Below are positions 45,080 to 52,931 of a DNA stretch of 64,000 nt, in pieces. The notes under the pieces were generated by a model. It had not been told where the DNA came from and made no database searches. It saw nothing but the letters and a program-made list of their open reading frames with translations. Within the stretch, counting starts at the first letter, position 1. Every line of letters starts with the position of its first letter. A program made the position numbers and the translations under genes. The stretch is from JBAYIE01 sp965279165 (lineage in GTDB: Bacteria > Bacteroidota > Bacteroidia > UKL13-3), in contig OZ257140.1 of assembly GCA_965279165.1 (NCBI GenBank), forward strand, positions 62,001 through 126,000, written 5' to 3'.

Positions 45080-45997
45080 ATGAAAAACATTACGGTTATT
45101 GGATCCGGAACCATGGGAAATGGAATTGCACACGTATTTGCGCAAAACGGATACCTTGTTTCTTTGGTAGATGTAAACGAAGCAGCTTTAAAGAAGGCAA
45201 TCGACACCATAGGCAAGAACCTCGACAGGCAGGTGGCAAAAGGGTCGCTGACAGAAGCTGACAAAGCAAAAACACTTGGTAATATCCACACTTTTACCCA
45301 ATTAAAAGATGGGGTTTCGCAAGCAGATTTAGTAATAGAAGCTGCCACCGAAAACATGGCCATAAAATTGGATATTTTCCGTCAGATTGATGAAATGGCT
45401 CCTGCCAATGCTATCCTGGCATCCAATACTTCTTCCATTTCCATTACAAAAATCGCCTCTGTAACCAAACGCGCCGAAAAAGTGATTGGTATGCATTTTA
45501 TGAACCCGGTACCGGTAATGAAACTGGTAGAAGTAATTAATGGGTATAAAACTTCTGCTGAAGTTACCAATCAGATACTGGCTTTAAGCAAACAAATAGG
45601 CAAAGTTCCGGCTGCTTCTAATGATTACCCTGGTTTTATCGCAAACCGTATTTTGATGCCAATGATCAATGAGGCTATTATATCGCTTCACGAAGGTGTT
45701 GGTGGTGTTGAAGAAATTGATACCGTGATGAAGTTAGGTATGGCTCATCCCATGGGACCTTTACAATTAGCTGATTTTATAGGCCTAGATGTGTGCCTGG
45801 CAATATTAAACGTATTGCACGATGGATTTGGGAATCCAAAATATGCACCCTGCCCGTTATTGGTAAATATGGTTACTGCAGGTAATTTAGGTGTTAAATC
45901 GGGCGAAGGCTTTTATAAATACACTGCAGGATCAAAAGACCTCGTTGTTTCAGCTCAATTTAAAGAAATTGGCGCAGGCTCCACACAAACTGCTTAA
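45080..45997 (+). CDS. 3-hydroxyacyl-CoA dehydrogenase (3-hydroxybutyryl-CoA type)
   Basis: 305 residues from ATG 45080, chosen because MKNITVIGSGTMGNGIAH puts the NAD-binding GxGxxG at the N terminus; a further 48 open bases upstream are not conserved. ITVIGSGTMGNGIAHVFAQNG, LVIEAATENMAIKLDIF, GMHFMNPVPVMKLVEVI (catalytic His) and ANRILMPMINEAI follow the family order. It oxidises or reduces 3-hydroxyacyl-CoA in fatty-acid or butyrate/PHB metabolism. It is monocistronic, with a hairpin terminator. Confidence 0.95.
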   Translation: MKNITVIGSGTMGNGIAHVFAQNGYLVSLVDVNEAALKKAIDTIGKNLDRQVAKGSLTEADKAKTLGNIHTFTQLKDGVSQADLVIEAATENMAIKLDIFRQIDEMAPANAILASNTSSISITKIASVTKRAEKVIGMHFMNPVPVMKLVEVINGYKTSAEVTNQILALSKQIGKVPAASNDYPGFIANRILMPMINEAIISLHEGVGGVEEIDTVMKLGMAHPMGPLQLADFIGLDVCLAILNVLHDGFGNPKYAPCPLLVNMVTAGNLGVKSGEGFYKYTAGSKDLVVSAQFKEIGAGSTQTA

Positions 45998-46019
45998 TTA
46001 AACTTTAATAACAATCTTT

Positions 46020-46044
46020 TAAAAGCCCTTAACGGGCTTTTTTT
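46020..46044 (+). terminator. Intrinsic terminator after the dehydrogenase gene
   Basis: AAAGCCC and GGGCTTT form a 7-bp stem around a 5-nt loop and are followed by a run of about seven T. Confidence 0.85.
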
Positions 46045-46143
46045 TATGCTGTCATATTGGCAAAAACCAACTCCTTAATCAAATTGCTTGTCAATTGGGA
46101 TTTATCATATTATATACAATATCAATGTGATATGCAATACTAA

Positions 46144-46602
46144 TTAATCCAATACTTTAATTCTTATTGCCTCTTTTATCTCTTCCAATTTCCTTTTTAT
46201 CTCCAATAATTTACCTCCTGAATGGTTCAATTGCAAATCCATCTCTTGCAAATGTAACACTTCATCAAGTAGCAGTTTATGGTAACTAATAACCGTTTCT
46301 ATTGATTCTATTGGATTGGATATCTGCTCGTTAAGTTGGTTAATGAGGGCTAATTCCATGGAAAGATCCATCACTTTAGGTTTCTCCCGGTACATTTCAC
46401 CCAAACCATTGATTAGCCAATCCGGATTCAAGGTTTTAAAGGTAACCAGCAGCTTTTGTATCAGGTCGAGCCCCGGTTTATTGCGCCCCGACGTAATATG
46501 GGTGATTAAAGGGAGCGACACTTCCAATTCGCGGGCAAAGGTGGATTTACTGTGGCCTGATTTGACCATAAATTCAATTATACGTTTGTTAATCTCGTCC
46601 AT
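46144..46602 (-). CDS. XRE-type HTH regulator with C-terminal helical domain
   Basis: 152 residues. The N-terminal helix-turn-helix (about residues 1-65) reads RIIEFMVKSGHSKSTFARE ... LPLITHITSGRNKPGLDLIQ, ending DWLINGLGEMYR. The C-terminal ~80 residues are predicted helical/coiled coil (LEIKRKLEEIKEAIRI). It starts 23 bases from a perfect 12-bp inverted repeat that overlaps -7-like boxes on both strands, so it probably regulates itself. The neighbouring plus-strand gene on the far side of this region is a HEAT-like protein. Confidence 0.82.
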   Translation of the reverse strand: MDEINKRIIEFMVKSGHSKSTFARELEVSLPLITHITSGRNKPGLDLIQKLLVTFKTLNPDWLINGLGEMYREKPKVMDLSMELALINQLNEQISNPIESIETVISYHKLLLDEVLHLQEMDLQLNHSGGKLLEIKRKLEEIKEAIRIKVLD

Positions 46603-46624
46603 ATCAGTGTTTACTGGTTAATTC

Positions 46625-46654
46625 ACAAATGTAAACTCGCTTGTTTACATTTGT
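46625..46654. promoter_or_regulatory. Perfect 12-bp inverted repeat, probable XRE operator
   Basis: ACAAATGTAAAC at 46625-46636 and GTTTACATTTGT at 46643-46654 are exact complements separated by 6 nt. Each arm contains TACATTTG, a TAnnTTTG box, one per strand. GTTTAC half-sites recur at 46609-46614 (as tgTTTACtgg) and at 46781-46786. Confidence 0.7.
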
Positions 46655-46686
46655 ATTGCTAGGTTAACAAAAGTTATCTACAGTAA

Positions 46687-46698
46687 TAACAATTGTTA
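46687..46698. promoter_or_regulatory. 12-bp perfect palindrome TAACAATTGTTA
   Basis: It is located between the XRE operator and the HEAT-like gene. It has no loop or T-run. It may be another protein-binding site or chance in AT-rich DNA. Confidence 0.3.
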
Positions 46699-46872
46699 AT
46701 TTTGATGATAAAGCAATACTTCATATCGTTTATCGTATACTATTGTATATTAGTTAGTTATAATAATTAAATTTAGCTAAGTTTACACCAGTAAAATCAT
46801 ATACATTTGTGCTTTACAATTGTGCTATCTGCATTATTGGCAGAATTACCCCCTATTTTGTACTTTTGTTGG

Positions 46873-47400
46873 GTGGATATCAGAGAAACCTTATTGCAAT
46901 CGCATAGTAAGTCAACCACAAACCGGGTAATATCCTTTGTAGGTGCTGATTCGGAGCGATTTACCACCTTAATTACGCTCTATATCGGTGGTGAATCCAT
47001 TGTATCGCAGCGCGCTGCATGGCCAATAAGCTACCTGGTTATCGAGAATCCACACTTGATTGTCCCCTATTATCCAAAACTGATACGGTTTTTGTCCAAA
47101 TCTGGCCTACATCCCGGTATTTACCGAAATGCGTTTCGGTTTCTTCAGTTTGTGGATGTTCCGGTGAAATATGAAGGAAAAGTACTTGAACTTGCCTTAC
47201 GTTTCTTTAGAAACAAGCAACAACCGGTTGCCATACAAGCTTTTGCTTTAAGTACCGCGGTAAGAATTGCATTAAAATATCCTGAAATTGCAGCGGAGTT
47301 AATTGTTTTGATTCAGGAAGGTTTGCCTTTGATGGGAAAAGGTATGCAAGCCAGGTCGCGCAAAGAATTCGTTAAGTTAAACAGGGTAATTAATCCATAA
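46873..47400 (+). CDS. HEAT-like helical repeat protein, GTG start
   Basis: 175 residues from GTG 46873. I chose this start because the sequence from here (MDIRETLLQSHSKSTTNRV) begins an amphipathic helix pattern, while the 22 residues upstream are hydrophobic and rich in Cys/Leu. The helical repeats (GGESIVSQRAAWPISYLVIE ... YRNAFRFLQFVDVPVKYEGK) resemble alpha-solenoid/HEAT proteins. Promoter-like boxes precede it at 46802-46809 (TACATTTG) and at 46861-46868 (TACTTTTG). I have no function. Its last 11 bases overlap the end of the convergent DCC protein gene. Confidence 0.65.
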   Translation: MDIRETLLQSHSKSTTNRVISFVGADSERFTTLITLYIGGESIVSQRAAWPISYLVIENPHLIVPYYPKLIRFLSKSGLHPGIYRNAFRFLQFVDVPVKYEGKVLELALRFFRNKQQPVAIQAFALSTAVRIALKYPEIAAELIVLIQEGLPLMGKGMQARSRKEFVKLNRVINP

Positions 47401-47785
47401 TAAACCTATCCCTCCATTCGGGTTTTGGTATAGGACAGGCATCCAGTTTGCCAAACCATTTATACCGATTGGTCGCAATAAAATCATAAACCACATTTCG
47501 AATAAAAGCCGGAATTATCCAAGCTATCAACAAAAGTTTCCAACCCAAACCAAGCATCGACAGCGCATAAATTGCTGCTGTAGAGCGCTTGAACAGTTTA
47601 TGATTATGGTATAAAATAAAGGAATCAAAAGCTATCTTCTCTCCCAGGATATCTTTGGCATATTGGGATTGTAGGGTGGCAAAACGAAATATTCCCTTTT
47701 TGTCGTGGCGAATGATAAAATGAACAGATCGATTGCATAACCCGCAGATTCCATCATAAAAAATTACCGGATTTGGCCTATTCAT
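47390..47785 (-). CDS. DCC-family thiol-disulfide oxidoreductase (DUF393)
   Basis: 131 residues from ATG 47785 (a TTG 9 bases upstream is in frame). The family motif VIFYDGICGLCNRSVHF carries the Cys-x2-Cys pair, followed by FRFATLQSQYAKDIL. DCC proteins resemble thioredoxins and are probably involved in disulfide exchange; the substrate is unknown. A hydrophobic helix lies around residues 78-100. It is convergent with the HEAT-like gene. Confidence 0.9.
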   Translation of the reverse strand: MNRPNPVIFYDGICGLCNRSVHFIIRHDKKGIFRFATLQSQYAKDILGEKIAFDSFILYHNHKLFKRSTAAIYALSMLGLGWKLLLIAWIIPAFIRNVVYDFIATNRYKWFGKLDACPIPKPEWRDRFIMD

Positions 47786-47839
47786 TCGATGCAAAGGTAG
47801 GATTTATATAATTCTGTTTACTGCTAGGTTGCAAAACCT

Positions 47840-47847
47840 TATTTTTG
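47840..47847 (+). promoter_or_regulatory. -7 promoter box 4 nt before purB
   Basis: TATTTTTG is a perfect TAnnTTTG match ending 4 bases before the ATG at 47852. If it is active, transcription starts at or within a few bases of the start codon. The -33 TTG is not well matched (TTT at 47817-47819). Confidence 0.4.
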
Positions 47848-47851
47848 CAAA

Positions 47852-49198
47852 ATGGAATTAACTACGCTAACAGCAATTTCTCCTGTAGATGGCAGGTACC
47901 GCAAGCAAACCCTTTCCCTTGCAGCTTATTATTCGGAATTTGCTCTAATTCAATACCGGGTTTTGGTAGAGGTTGAATACTTGATCGCGTTGGCAGAAAT
48001 TCCATTACCACCCTTAAAAGGAAAATTATCTGCAGCAAGTAAACGAGAGTTACGGGCTATTTATGCCAGCTTTAGTGAGGCAGATGCCATACAGATCAAA
48101 GAAACTGAAAAGACCACCAACCACGATGTGAAGGCGGTAGAATATTTTGTAAAAGCAAAACTCGAGAATCTGGGGTTGGGCTCCATTACTGAATTCGTGC
48201 ATTTCGGATTAACCTCTCAGGATATAAACAATACCGCCGTTCCTTTATTGATGAAGGACTCGTTGATACAAGTGGTATTACCACAACTGGAACAGATACT
48301 AATTCGGTTACGTAAGTTCTCAAAAGACTGGAAAAATATTCCAATGCTGGCCCGAACACATGGTCAACCTGCTTCTCCTACCAAACTAGGTAAGGAAATG
48401 CAAGTATTTGTGGAGCGTTTGGAGAACCAGATATTTCAATTAAAAGGCATTCCTTTCTCGGCTAAGTTTGGTGGAGCAACAGGTAATTTCAATGCACACC
48501 ATGTTGCTTATCCTAAAATTAATTGGGTAAATTTCTCTAATGATTTGATGGATTCTTTAGGATTATCCCGTCTTCAATACACAACCCAAATTGAACATTA
48601 CGACAATATGGGCGCCATGTTTGATGCCTTAAAAAGAATCAATACCATATTAATTGACTTCAGCAGAGACATGTGGCAATACATTTCCATGGATTATTTC
48701 AAACAGCAATTAAAGAAGGGAGAAATTGGATCATCCGCCATGCCTCATAAGGTTAATCCGATTGATTTTGAAAACGCAGAAGGTAATTTTGGGATTGCAA
48801 ATGCCATTTTCGAACACCTTTCCGCTAAACTTCCCATCTCTCGGTTACAGCGCGATTTAACCGATTCGACCGTATTGCGTAATGTTGGCGTTCCTTTGGC
48901 ACATACCTTAATTGCATACACTTCGCTTACCAAAGGTATGGACAAGGTGATATTACATCCTGAAAAACTTGCTGAAGACCTAGAAAATAATTGGGCTGTT
49001 GTTGCCGAAGCCATACAAACCATTTTAAGAACGGAGGGATATCCTAAACCATACGAGGCTTTAAAGGATTTGACACGTACAAATGCTAAAATAAGTCAGA
49101 AAAGTTTGCATGCTTTTATCGATAAACTTAAAGTAAGTGCTACAACCAAAACCCATTTGAAAAAGATTACACCGCATAATTATACTGGAGTGTATTGA
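47852..49198 (+). CDS. purB: Adenylosuccinate lyase
   Basis: 448 residues. SPVDGRYRKQTLSLAAYYSE is the typical N terminus of the longer PurB type. TARTHGQPASPT-like ARTHGQPASPTKLGKE holds the conserved His, and GEIGSSAMPHKVNPIDFE is the fumarase/aspartase superfamily signature with the catalytic serine loop. The enzyme acts twice in purine synthesis, on SAICAR and on adenylosuccinate, releasing fumarate. It is transcribed alone. Its stop codon leads into the 48-bp hairpin array. Confidence 0.97.
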   Translation: MELTTLTAISPVDGRYRKQTLSLAAYYSEFALIQYRVLVEVEYLIALAEIPLPPLKGKLSAASKRELRAIYASFSEADAIQIKETEKTTNHDVKAVEYFVKAKLENLGLGSITEFVHFGLTSQDINNTAVPLLMKDSLIQVVLPQLEQILIRLRKFSKDWKNIPMLARTHGQPASPTKLGKEMQVFVERLENQIFQLKGIPFSAKFGGATGNFNAHHVAYPKINWVNFSNDLMDSLGLSRLQYTTQIEHYDNMGAMFDALKRINTILIDFSRDMWQYISMDYFKQQLKKGEIGSSAMPHKVNPIDFENAEGNFGIANAIFEHLSAKLPISRLQRDLTDSTVLRNVGVPLAHTLIAYTSLTKGMDKVILHPEKLAEDLENNWAVVAEAIQTILRTEGYPKPYEALKDLTRTNAKISQKSLHAFIDKLKVSATTKTHLKKITPHNYTGVY

Positions 49199-49204
49199 GG
49201 GATT

Positions 49205-49235
49205 AGTAATTAGTAATTGGTAATTGGTAATTGGT
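49205..49235. repeat. Short (TAATTGG)n simple repeat
   Basis: Consecutive taattgg units (preceded by attagtaattag variants) lie between the purB stop and the hairpin array. It is low complexity with no feature attached. Confidence 0.5.
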
Positions 49236-49248
49236 TCACGTCGCGGGG

Positions 49249-49510
49249 TTTAATCCCTGGCGGGATTTGAATTCCTCCCATTTAATTTTACCGATATGTA
49301 ATACCTAACGGGATTTGAATTGCTACATTTTATTTCTACCGTTGTTGAATCCCTGACGGGATTTGGATTGCTTACATATTATTTCTGTCGATATTTAATC
49401 CCTATAGGGATTTAAAATCTATCCATCAAACTCTACCGATATTGAATACCTGACGGGATTTGAACTCCTTCCATCTAATTCTACCGATATTAATCCCTAG
49501 CCGGATTTGT
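49249..49510. repeat. 48-bp tandem hairpin array, six units
   Basis: Cores start at 49252, 49300, 49348, 49397, 49445 and 49492, spacing 47-49 bp. The unit is AATCCCTGACGGGATT(TGAATT), a variable ~13-nt stretch, then tctaccgatat. The core is the reverse complement of the core of the 66-bp array, and the flank ATCGGTAGA (reverse strand) recalls the boundary of that array. Several cores are imperfect (for example aatacctaacgggatt). It lies between the convergent purB and fatty-acid-hydroxylase genes. Non-coding. Confidence 0.9.
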
Positions 49511-49585
49511 GTCAAGGAATCGCATGTAAGAATGCAATACTGAAGGTCAGTCATACCTAAACACCCAGTACTAAAACACTTAGTA

Positions 49586-50170
49586 CTAGAACTTCTTCGG
49601 CGGCATCGTTCCAAACACATAATCCCACAAAGGAGTTGAAACCCCATATGCTTTGTTCTCGTATGCCGGGTTATGGTGTTTTAAATGGTGTGCCCATAAA
49701 AATTTAATACCAGGGATAGGTTTCCATGCATGTACGATGTAATGGATAAAAGTGTACACCATATATCCACTCACAAATCCTGCCATAAATGCATAAGTAA
49801 ACCAATTAAATATCAGATACCAAAATCCACTAAAAATCAAGAGAATTATTATTCCGGGAACAGGTGGCATCATCAATCTTTCCTTGTCTCTAGGATATTC
49901 GTGATGTACACCATGAATGGTATATTGAAACTTGCTTTCTTTGATATGAAATAAAAATCGGTGTAACAAATATTCCGTTAATGTCCATCCAAATGCCCCA
50001 ATTATAAAGAACAAAGAAGTTGTAGCCAAAGGAACATGATTTTGGTATAGGAAGAAAACTATTGCACTTCCATAGGTAATAACATGAATAACCGGGTTGG
50101 TTCTCGTAAAAATTTCGAGGAAATTACTATCAAATATCTTACCCTGTCCTTCTTTTTTAACCTTTAACAT
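49586..50170 (-). CDS. Fatty acid/sterol hydroxylase-superfamily membrane protein
   Basis: 194 residues with about four hydrophobic segments. The histidine clusters of the di-iron hydroxylase family are present: HRFLFH, HGVHHEYPRD, HYIVHAW and HHLKHHN. They match fatty-acid 2-hydroxylase-type enzymes, which hydroxylate lipids (for example sphingolipid acyl chains, which some Bacteroidota make). The substrate is inferred. It is transcribed toward the 48-bp array, and the BrkB-like gene lies about 100 bases upstream on the same strand. Confidence 0.85.
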   Translation of the reverse strand: MLKVKKEGQGKIFDSNFLEIFTRTNPVIHVITYGSAIVFFLYQNHVPLATTSLFFIIGAFGWTLTEYLLHRFLFHIKESKFQYTIHGVHHEYPRDKERLMMPPVPGIIILLIFSGFWYLIFNWFTYAFMAGFVSGYMVYTFIHYIVHAWKPIPGIKFLWAHHLKHHNPAYENKAYGVSTPLWDYVFGTMPPKKF

Positions 50171-50268
50171 AATCCGTTTTTTACTAATTTCTTTTTGGGT
50201 AATTGATTTTGACTTGTTTGCAAATCTAAGGAGAGATTTTATTTTTTCGGCTGATTTTAGTCAATAAA

Positions 50269-51267
50269 TTATTCTTCAGGTTCTTCCACAATAAAATTCT
50301 TCAGTTGTATAACCTTGTTTGCCTTTACCACACCGTGTTTTCTAATTTCCCCAACTGTTTTGTCGATGGCTAGATTGAACTCATATCCGAGCAGTAAAAT
50401 ATAGGTATTGATATATATAAGCAACATAACAACAATGATTACACCAATTGAACCATACACTTTGTTGTAGGAATTAAATTGGTTAACATAGTAAGAAAAG
50501 CCAATGGTAGTTAATAAAATAATGATGCAGGCAAAAACGGATCCGGGCGTAATAAATCGCCATTTACGAATTCTTCTTTGTGCCGGAGCCAGATAGTAAA
50601 CGGTAGAAACGATTGTTAAAACAATAAAAGCTACAATGAGATAATTGAGTGAGCCTAGCATAAACGAAATAAATCCTGCCGGTAAGGCGCTTAATTTTCC
50701 AATTTCTTTAATGATAAAATTACCTGCTGTAACCAGTAAAATAGATAAAAAGAACGAAAAAGACACCACCAAAGCAAGGATTAATGCTACCAATCGTTGT
50801 TTCCAATAAGATCTTTTTTCCTTTTGCATGCCAAATCTGTTTAAAGCTTTCATGAGGGAAACAAATCCATTGGTTGAAAAATAAACAGCCGAAAGAAATC
50901 CTATTGAAAGTAATCCACTATGTTGTTTCTTTAAAATATCCAATAAGGTTGATTTGATTGCGGCGTATGCACTTTGAGGTAAAATTCCTTCAAAAAAAAG
51001 GAGAATATCATTGTGTGCATTTTGAAAAGGGAGGTAAGCAATGAGGGTAAAAATAAAAATGGCAGAAGGGAATAGCGCAAGGAAGAAAGTATATGCAAGA
51101 GATGAAGCGCGTATATGCAAATCCCTTGTATCGACCCAACGCACAAAGAATTCGATTACCGAATACCAAGTAACTTCGTTATAAGCAGGAAATGATTTTG
51201 ATTGCAAAAAACGGATGATCCATTTCACTCCGCTGCTATGCATTAATATTCTTTTAAATCGTTTCAT
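50269..51267 (-). CDS. YihY/BrkB-family inner-membrane protein
   Basis: 332 residues from ATG 51267, which overlaps the thioesterase stop by 4 bases (ATGA). Six transmembrane segments are spread over residues ~45-305. RASSLAYTFFLALFPSAIFI is the classical YihY/BrkB entry motif and SVYFSTNGFVSLMKALNR is the second signature. Family members were once called ribonuclease BN. The function remains uncertain, with links to virulence and lipid or transport roles. It is translationally coupled to the thioesterase gene, which suggests a shared membrane-lipid context. Confidence 0.9.
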   Translation of the reverse strand: MKRFKRILMHSSGVKWIIRFLQSKSFPAYNEVTWYSVIEFFVRWVDTRDLHIRASSLAYTFFLALFPSAIFIFTLIAYLPFQNAHNDILLFFEGILPQSAYAAIKSTLLDILKKQHSGLLSIGFLSAVYFSTNGFVSLMKALNRFGMQKEKRSYWKQRLVALILALVVSFSFFLSILLVTAGNFIIKEIGKLSALPAGFISFMLGSLNYLIVAFIVLTIVSTVYYLAPAQRRIRKWRFITPGSVFACIIILLTTIGFSYYVNQFNSYNKVYGSIGVIIVVMLLIYINTYILLLGYEFNLAIDKTVGEIRKHGVVKANKVIQLKNFIVEEPEE

Positions 51268-51674
51268 CCGGTAAAATAAACCGCAAAGGCATCCGCAATA
51301 TATGAAGGACAACGAACAGGCTTATTGGATTTCATATCCATAAACACCAATATGGTTTCACCGGAACATACCAACTCGTTTTGTGCATTTTTGATTTCAT
51401 AAAAGATTTGCGTTTTCACTGTTGGCATAGCATGAAAGGATGTAATCACAGTAAGTTCTTCATCGTAAACTGCCGGCTTTTTAAACACAAAGTTCATGCT
51501 ATGAACCGGCATCATAATGCCACTTTGTTCAATGCTATCATAGGTAATTCCTATTTGTCGAAGTGCTTCTGTTCGTCCTACTTCAAAATAAAGGGCATAA
51601 TTTCCGTTATACACTACCCCCATTTTGTCGGTTTCGCCATACCGCACCCGTAATTTTGTTTCGCTTTTAAACAT
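51264..51674 (-). CDS. YbgC-like acyl-CoA thioesterase (hot-dog fold)
   Basis: 136 residues. The N-terminal RVRYGETDKMGVVYNGNYALYF is the 4HBT motif with the catalytic Asp (here within ETDKMG) and the surrounding GxVYNxNY. This places it with the YbgC family of acyl-CoA thioesterases. It hydrolyses short- to medium-chain acyl-CoA, or acts on acyl-ACP. Its stop overlaps the BrkB-like start. Neighbouring lipid-modifying genes support a fatty-acyl role, though substrate length cannot be read. Confidence 0.92.
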   Translation of the reverse strand: MFKSETKLRVRYGETDKMGVVYNGNYALYFEVGRTEALRQIGITYDSIEQSGIMMPVHSMNFVFKKPAVYDEELTVITSFHAMPTVKTQIFYEIKNAQNELVCSGETILVFMDMKSNKPVRCPSYIADAFAVYFTG

Positions 51675-51801
51675 GCAATTTTACCTACCATGCTTGGTTT
51701 TATGTATGAAATTCAACTTACTTCATTAAGCAAGTTTCAACATCTACATAACAGATAGGTATGCAATAATAAAGAAGAAGGAGTAATTAGAAGAAGAGAA
51801 T

Positions 51802-51891
51802 TTACTTGTAGTTGTAAATAATAAAAACCGCCGCACCAACCACGAACCAAACTACCATAACGGTTGTAATAATGATTTGTTCTTTTTTCAT
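51802..51891 (-). CDS. 29-residue single-TM microprotein
   Basis: The frame ATG (51889-51891) to TAA (51802-51804) encodes MKKEQIIITTVMVVWFVVG then AAVFIIYNYK. It has a basic N terminus, one 20-residue hydrophobic helix and a Lys at the end, the profile of a small inner-membrane peptide. It sits alone in a 290-base gap between thioesterase and fcl. It was found by reading the gap; such short frames can be chance, but the amphipathic layout is not random-looking. Function unknown. Confidence 0.5.
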   Translation of the reverse strand: MKKEQIIITTVMVVWFVVGAAVFIIYNYK

Positions 51892-51970
51892 AACTAACTT
51901 AATTAGGTTGAACAAATCTATCTGTTAAGCATTTCATTTAAAACAACTTAACATTAAATAACGATTAAAT

Positions 51971-52909
51971 TTAACTATTCCTTACCTGACCTTTAAGAAA
52001 GTCGTTATAGGCAATATTAATACCCTCTTCGAGCTCTACTTGTGGCTTCCAGCCCATGTTTTCGAGCTTACTAATATCCATTAGTTTTCGCGGAGTGCCG
52101 TCGGGTTTGGTGGAATCGAAGGTTATTTTACCTGAGTATCCCACACATTTTGAAACCATATGAGCCAGGTCACCAATGGTGATTTCTTTACCGGAACCGA
52201 TATTTACAAAAAGCAATTCATTGTAATTTTGCATTAACAACAATGAAGCAGATGCAAGATCATCTACAAACAAGAATTCTCTTAATGGCTTCCCTGTTCC
52301 CCATACAACTACTTCATCTTTATTTTCCATTTTTGCTTCATGAAATCTTCGAATAAGTGCCGGTAAAACATGGGCATTTTCCGGATGATAATTATCGCCA
52401 TAACCATACAAATTGGTTGGCATAACAGAGATGAAATTACATCCATATTGCAAGCGATAACTCTCGCATAGCTTTATGCCTGCAATTTTAGCGATGGCAT
52501 ACGGTTCGTTGGTTGGCTCTAATAATCCGGTTAACAACGATTCTTCCTTTAATGGTTGTGGAGCCATTTTAGGGTAAATACAAGAAGACCCAAAAAACAT
52601 CAATTTTTTAACACCGGTGCAATAACTTTGATGGATAATATTGGATTCGATCATTAAATTTAGGTAAATAAAATCAGCGCGGTATACATTATTGGCGCCA
52701 ATCCCTCCTACTTTAGCAGCAGCCAGAAAAACATAATCGGGTTTTTCCTTTTCAAAAAAATCCTTTACTGCTAATTGGTTAGTTAAATCCAGCTCTTTGG
52801 ATGAACGTGTTACAATATTAGAAAATCCGGCATTTGATAATTTACGATGAATGGCTGATCCTACCATCCCATGATGTCCGGCTATATATATTTTTTCGTG
52901 GGGTAACAT
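51971..52909 (-). CDS. fcl: GDP-L-fucose synthase
   Basis: 312 residues from ATG 52909; an upstream TTG would overlap gmd and add ten non-conserved residues. The NAD(P)-binding motif GHHGMVGSAI is followed by the SDR catalytic set: Ser in FGSSCIYPKM and Tyr/Lys in EPYAIAKIAG. It converts GDP-4-keto-6-deoxymannose to GDP-L-fucose by epimerisation and reduction. It lies directly downstream of gmd, with a 22-base gap, as in many fucose operons. GDP-fucose would feed surface glycan synthesis. Confidence 0.96.
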   Translation of the reverse strand: MLPHEKIYIAGHHGMVGSAIHRKLSNAGFSNIVTRSSKELDLTNQLAVKDFFEKEKPDYVFLAAAKVGGIGANNVYRADFIYLNLMIESNIIHQSYCTGVKKLMFFGSSCIYPKMAPQPLKEESLLTGLLEPTNEPYAIAKIAGIKLCESYRLQYGCNFISVMPTNLYGYGDNYHPENAHVLPALIRRFHEAKMENKDEVVVWGTGKPLREFLFVDDLASASLLLMQNYNELLFVNIGSGKEITIGDLAHMVSKCVGYSGKITFDSTKPDGTPRKLMDISKLENMGWKPQVELEEGINIAYNDFLKGQVRNS

Positions 52910-52931
52910 ACTAATTGATTTGGTGGATTGC

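Noticed and set aside
49249..49510. CRISPR-like array with 48-bp period
   Set aside because: The variable stretches are only about 13 nt, flanks are imperfect and there are no cas genes.
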